From an uncultured Actinomycetes bacterium (GTDB lineage Bacteria; Actinomycetota; Acidimicrobiia; Acidimicrobiales; Ilumatobacteraceae), in NCBI GenBank assembly GCA_937927625.1, contig CALBSD010000089.1, positions 1 to 16,553 of the forward strand: DNA of 16,553 nt, given 5' to 3'. The notes below the pieces were generated by a model. The model had not been told where the DNA came from and searched no databases. It saw nothing but the letters and a program-made list of their open reading frames with translations. Below, piece by piece: positions 15,433-16,553 of this stretch (the stretch's first letter is position 1; each line of letters starts with the position of its first letter). The position numbers and the translations under genes were made by a program.

Positions 15433-16493
15433 ATCGCACATCCTTGACATGGGACGGACCACGTCACCGTGGTTCCGTGGTTGGGAACTGTATGAATCTC
15501 CATATTTCCTCCTAAGGCTTCGGCGCGTTCGCGCATGTTGTGGAGACCGTTTTGCAAACGTGCTTGCGAAGGAATTCCGCAGCCGTTGTCTTCGATTGTG
15601 AGAACGATGTTTTGTTTGATGCGAGCGATACACACTTTCAGCAATGTCGCATTGCCATGACGCACGGCGTTTGATGCACCTTCGATACACACGGCACGTA
15701 CGTGAGCTTCGATGTGTTCAGGAAGAGTTGCCACTTCGATCAACAACTCCAGGTCTGCGCCTGTTGGATTCAAGATTGGAATTAACACATCTTCTAACTG
15801 CAAACGCAAGGGAGATGCTTTTCGTGATTCAACATGCAAGATCTCACGACGAATCTCTGCGATGACAGCATCAATCCCCGAAATTGCATCATTAAATGCT
15901 TTCTGGGTCTCCGTGTCTTTATTGCGGCCTGCCACTGCAAGGGAAAGTGATGTTGCATACAAGCTTTGGATCACCACGTCGTGCAGATTGCGTGCAATGC
16001 GTTCTCTCTCAACAGCAATAGCTCGCTTGCGGCCCGCAATCGCAACAAGTGTGCGCTGGTCGTTAATGAGTTTCTGCAATTCAGATGCTTCTTCAACATC
16101 ACATCCGACTTCCACAATGTGATCGCCTAGCCGCTGCCAATTGATCCATGTTGAAGTGTTACTGCCATCGAGTTGATAAAACCTCTGAGTTTCATCGCCC
16201 ATCTCAAAAAGTTGTAACGAATGGCCGGTCATCCAGGCTTCAGCAATATGAGCTAACGAAATGTGCGGTTGGAAATAAGTGTCGTTCATTCGTTGTTCAC
16301 GATGAACAGAGTTTCGACGCACATCTTCGTAATGCTTGTTCCACCACACCAATCGTGCATCGACGATGGAATTCCATTCATCAAAGACAGGCTCGTGAAT
16401 GGCGATGTAGTCGCTTAAGCGGTAAAAGACGGAAACAAGTTCGTCAACATCGATGCTTGAAAACGGAAGTTCTAATTTCGTATCAGTGGCCAC
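15429..16493 (-). CDS. Cytoplasmic PAS sensor histidine kinase (HisKA_3 / NarL-partner type)
   Basis: The 354-residue kinase has no membrane segment. Residues about 15-140 look like a PAS sensor (VDARLVWWNKHYEDVRR near 44-60, QPHISLAHIAEAWM). HisKA_3 follows: ERERIARNLHDVVIQSLYA with phospho-acceptor His171. The ATPase domain shows the N-box EGASNAVRHGNA (271-282), DNGCGIP (302-308), GLHNMRERAEALGGN (316-330) and GTTVTWSVP. A PAS domain without transmembrane helices points to an internal signal such as redox state or a small ligand; none can be named. The start is GTG with a TANNNT box exactly six bases upstream and no Shine-Dalgarno. It overlaps the response regulator by ATGA. Confidence 0.93.
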   Translation of the reverse strand: MATDTKLELPFSSIDVDELVSVFYRLSDYIAIHEPVFDEWNSIVDARLVWWNKHYEDVRRNSVHREQRMNDTYFQPHISLAHIAEAWMTGHSLQLFEMGDETQRFYQLDGSNTSTWINWQRLGDHIVEVGCDVEEASELQKLINDQRTLVAIAGRKRAIAVERERIARNLHDVVIQSLYATSLSLAVAGRNKDTETQKAFNDAISGIDAVIAEIRREILHVESRKASPLRLQLEDVLIPILNPTGADLELLIEVATLPEHIEAHVRAVCIEGASNAVRHGNATLLKVCIARIKQNIVLTIEDNGCGIPSQARLQNGLHNMRERAEALGGNMEIHTVPNHGTTVTWSVPCQGCAI

Positions 16494-16520
16494 GAACAGA
16501 AACTAACGAGCATCTGTTCG
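16493..16520. promoter_or_regulatory. Dyad operator candidate around the kinase -10 box
   Basis: CGAACAGA (16493-16500) and TCTGTTCG (16513-16520) are perfect 8-bp inverted arms separated by 12 bases. Arm centres are 20 bp apart, about two helical turns, typical for a dimeric regulator. The -10 box lies almost entirely in the spacer and the downstream arm reaches the first base of GTG, so binding would block transcription. A second 8-bp palindrome, GTTCGAAC, overlaps the upstream arm at 16516-16523. Confidence 0.5.
16500..16505 (-). promoter_or_regulatory. -10 element (TAGTTT) of a leaderless promoter for the histidine kinase
   Basis: On the minus strand TAGTTT is followed by CTGTTC and then the GTG start, the same TANNNT plus six-base geometry seen for glpX and the S9 peptidase. 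The predicted transcript would begin at the G of GTG. No ribosome site is present upstream. No -35 was assigned. Confidence 0.5.
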
Positions 16521-16553
16521 AACGAAAGTACCTACTCTGCTTTTACAGAGTTA

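Noticed and set aside
15433..15690. Upstream extension of the response regulator frame
   Set aside because: These codons lie inside the kinase gene and give an Arg-rich sequence unlike any receiver domain. The ATGA overlap with AAGGA upstream gives a normal receiver start.
16516..16523. LexA/SOS box
   Set aside because: GTTCGAAC is palindromic but the half-sites are in the reverse order and lack the four-base gap of the actinobacterial SOS consensus; the downstream genes are also not SOS genes.

Overview
The window is bacterial chromosome from an actinobacterium, most likely an Acidimicrobiia/Ilumatobacter-like lineage. Evidence: the F-ATPase gene order with two separate b genes before delta, an LPXTG surface protein with Thr/Ala/Pro linkers and an RRRR tail, a class II (GlpX) fructose bisphosphatase, many GTG starts, and three promoters with TANNNT exactly 6 nt before a start codon (leaderless style). 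G+C looks moderate by eye. The phylum is fairly secure; the class is inferred from protein style only.

Layout. 1-1657 (minus): an S9-family serine peptidase running off the left edge. 1658-1691: a 34-bp divergent promoter region. 1692-2681 (plus): glpX. 2703-2736: a bidirectional terminator between convergent genes. 2744-6511 (minus): a 1255-residue sortase-anchored, CshA-like surface protein with internal repeats. 6512-6649: non-coding, holding the atp operon terminator. 6650-14641 (minus): a complete F1Fo ATP synthase operon, transcribed atpZ-atpI-atpB-atpE-atpF(b)-atpF(b')-atpH-atpA-atpG-atpD-atpC. 14648-14778: the atp control region (sigma70-like promoter, leader hairpin, 10-bp inverted repeat). 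14779-16493 (minus): a cytoplasmic PAS histidine kinase and a NarL-type response regulator, overlapping by ATGA. 16494-16553: the kinase promoter with a dyad around its -10.

How the genes work together. The atp genes encode the whole enzyme: a, c-ring and b/b' stalk in the membrane, delta linking the stalk to F1, alpha3/beta3/gamma/epsilon as F1, plus AtpZ and AtpI as accessory membrane proteins. Tight spacing and start/stop overlaps point to coupled translation. The two-component pair lies directly upstream on the same strand with no convincing terminator before the atp promoter, so it could read through into, or regulate, the atp operon (inference). GlpX, the peptidase and the surface protein have no evident functional link to the synthase.

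No mobile element, CRISPR array, tRNA or rRNA was seen. The most notable signals are regulatory: the mutually exclusive leaderless promoters, the dyad at the kinase promoter and the inverted repeat around the atp promoter. The protein-level oddities are the long extracytoplasmic extension of one b subunit, the alpha C-terminal tail, and the b'-delta adjacency that resembles an unfused form of the mycobacterial b-delta protein.
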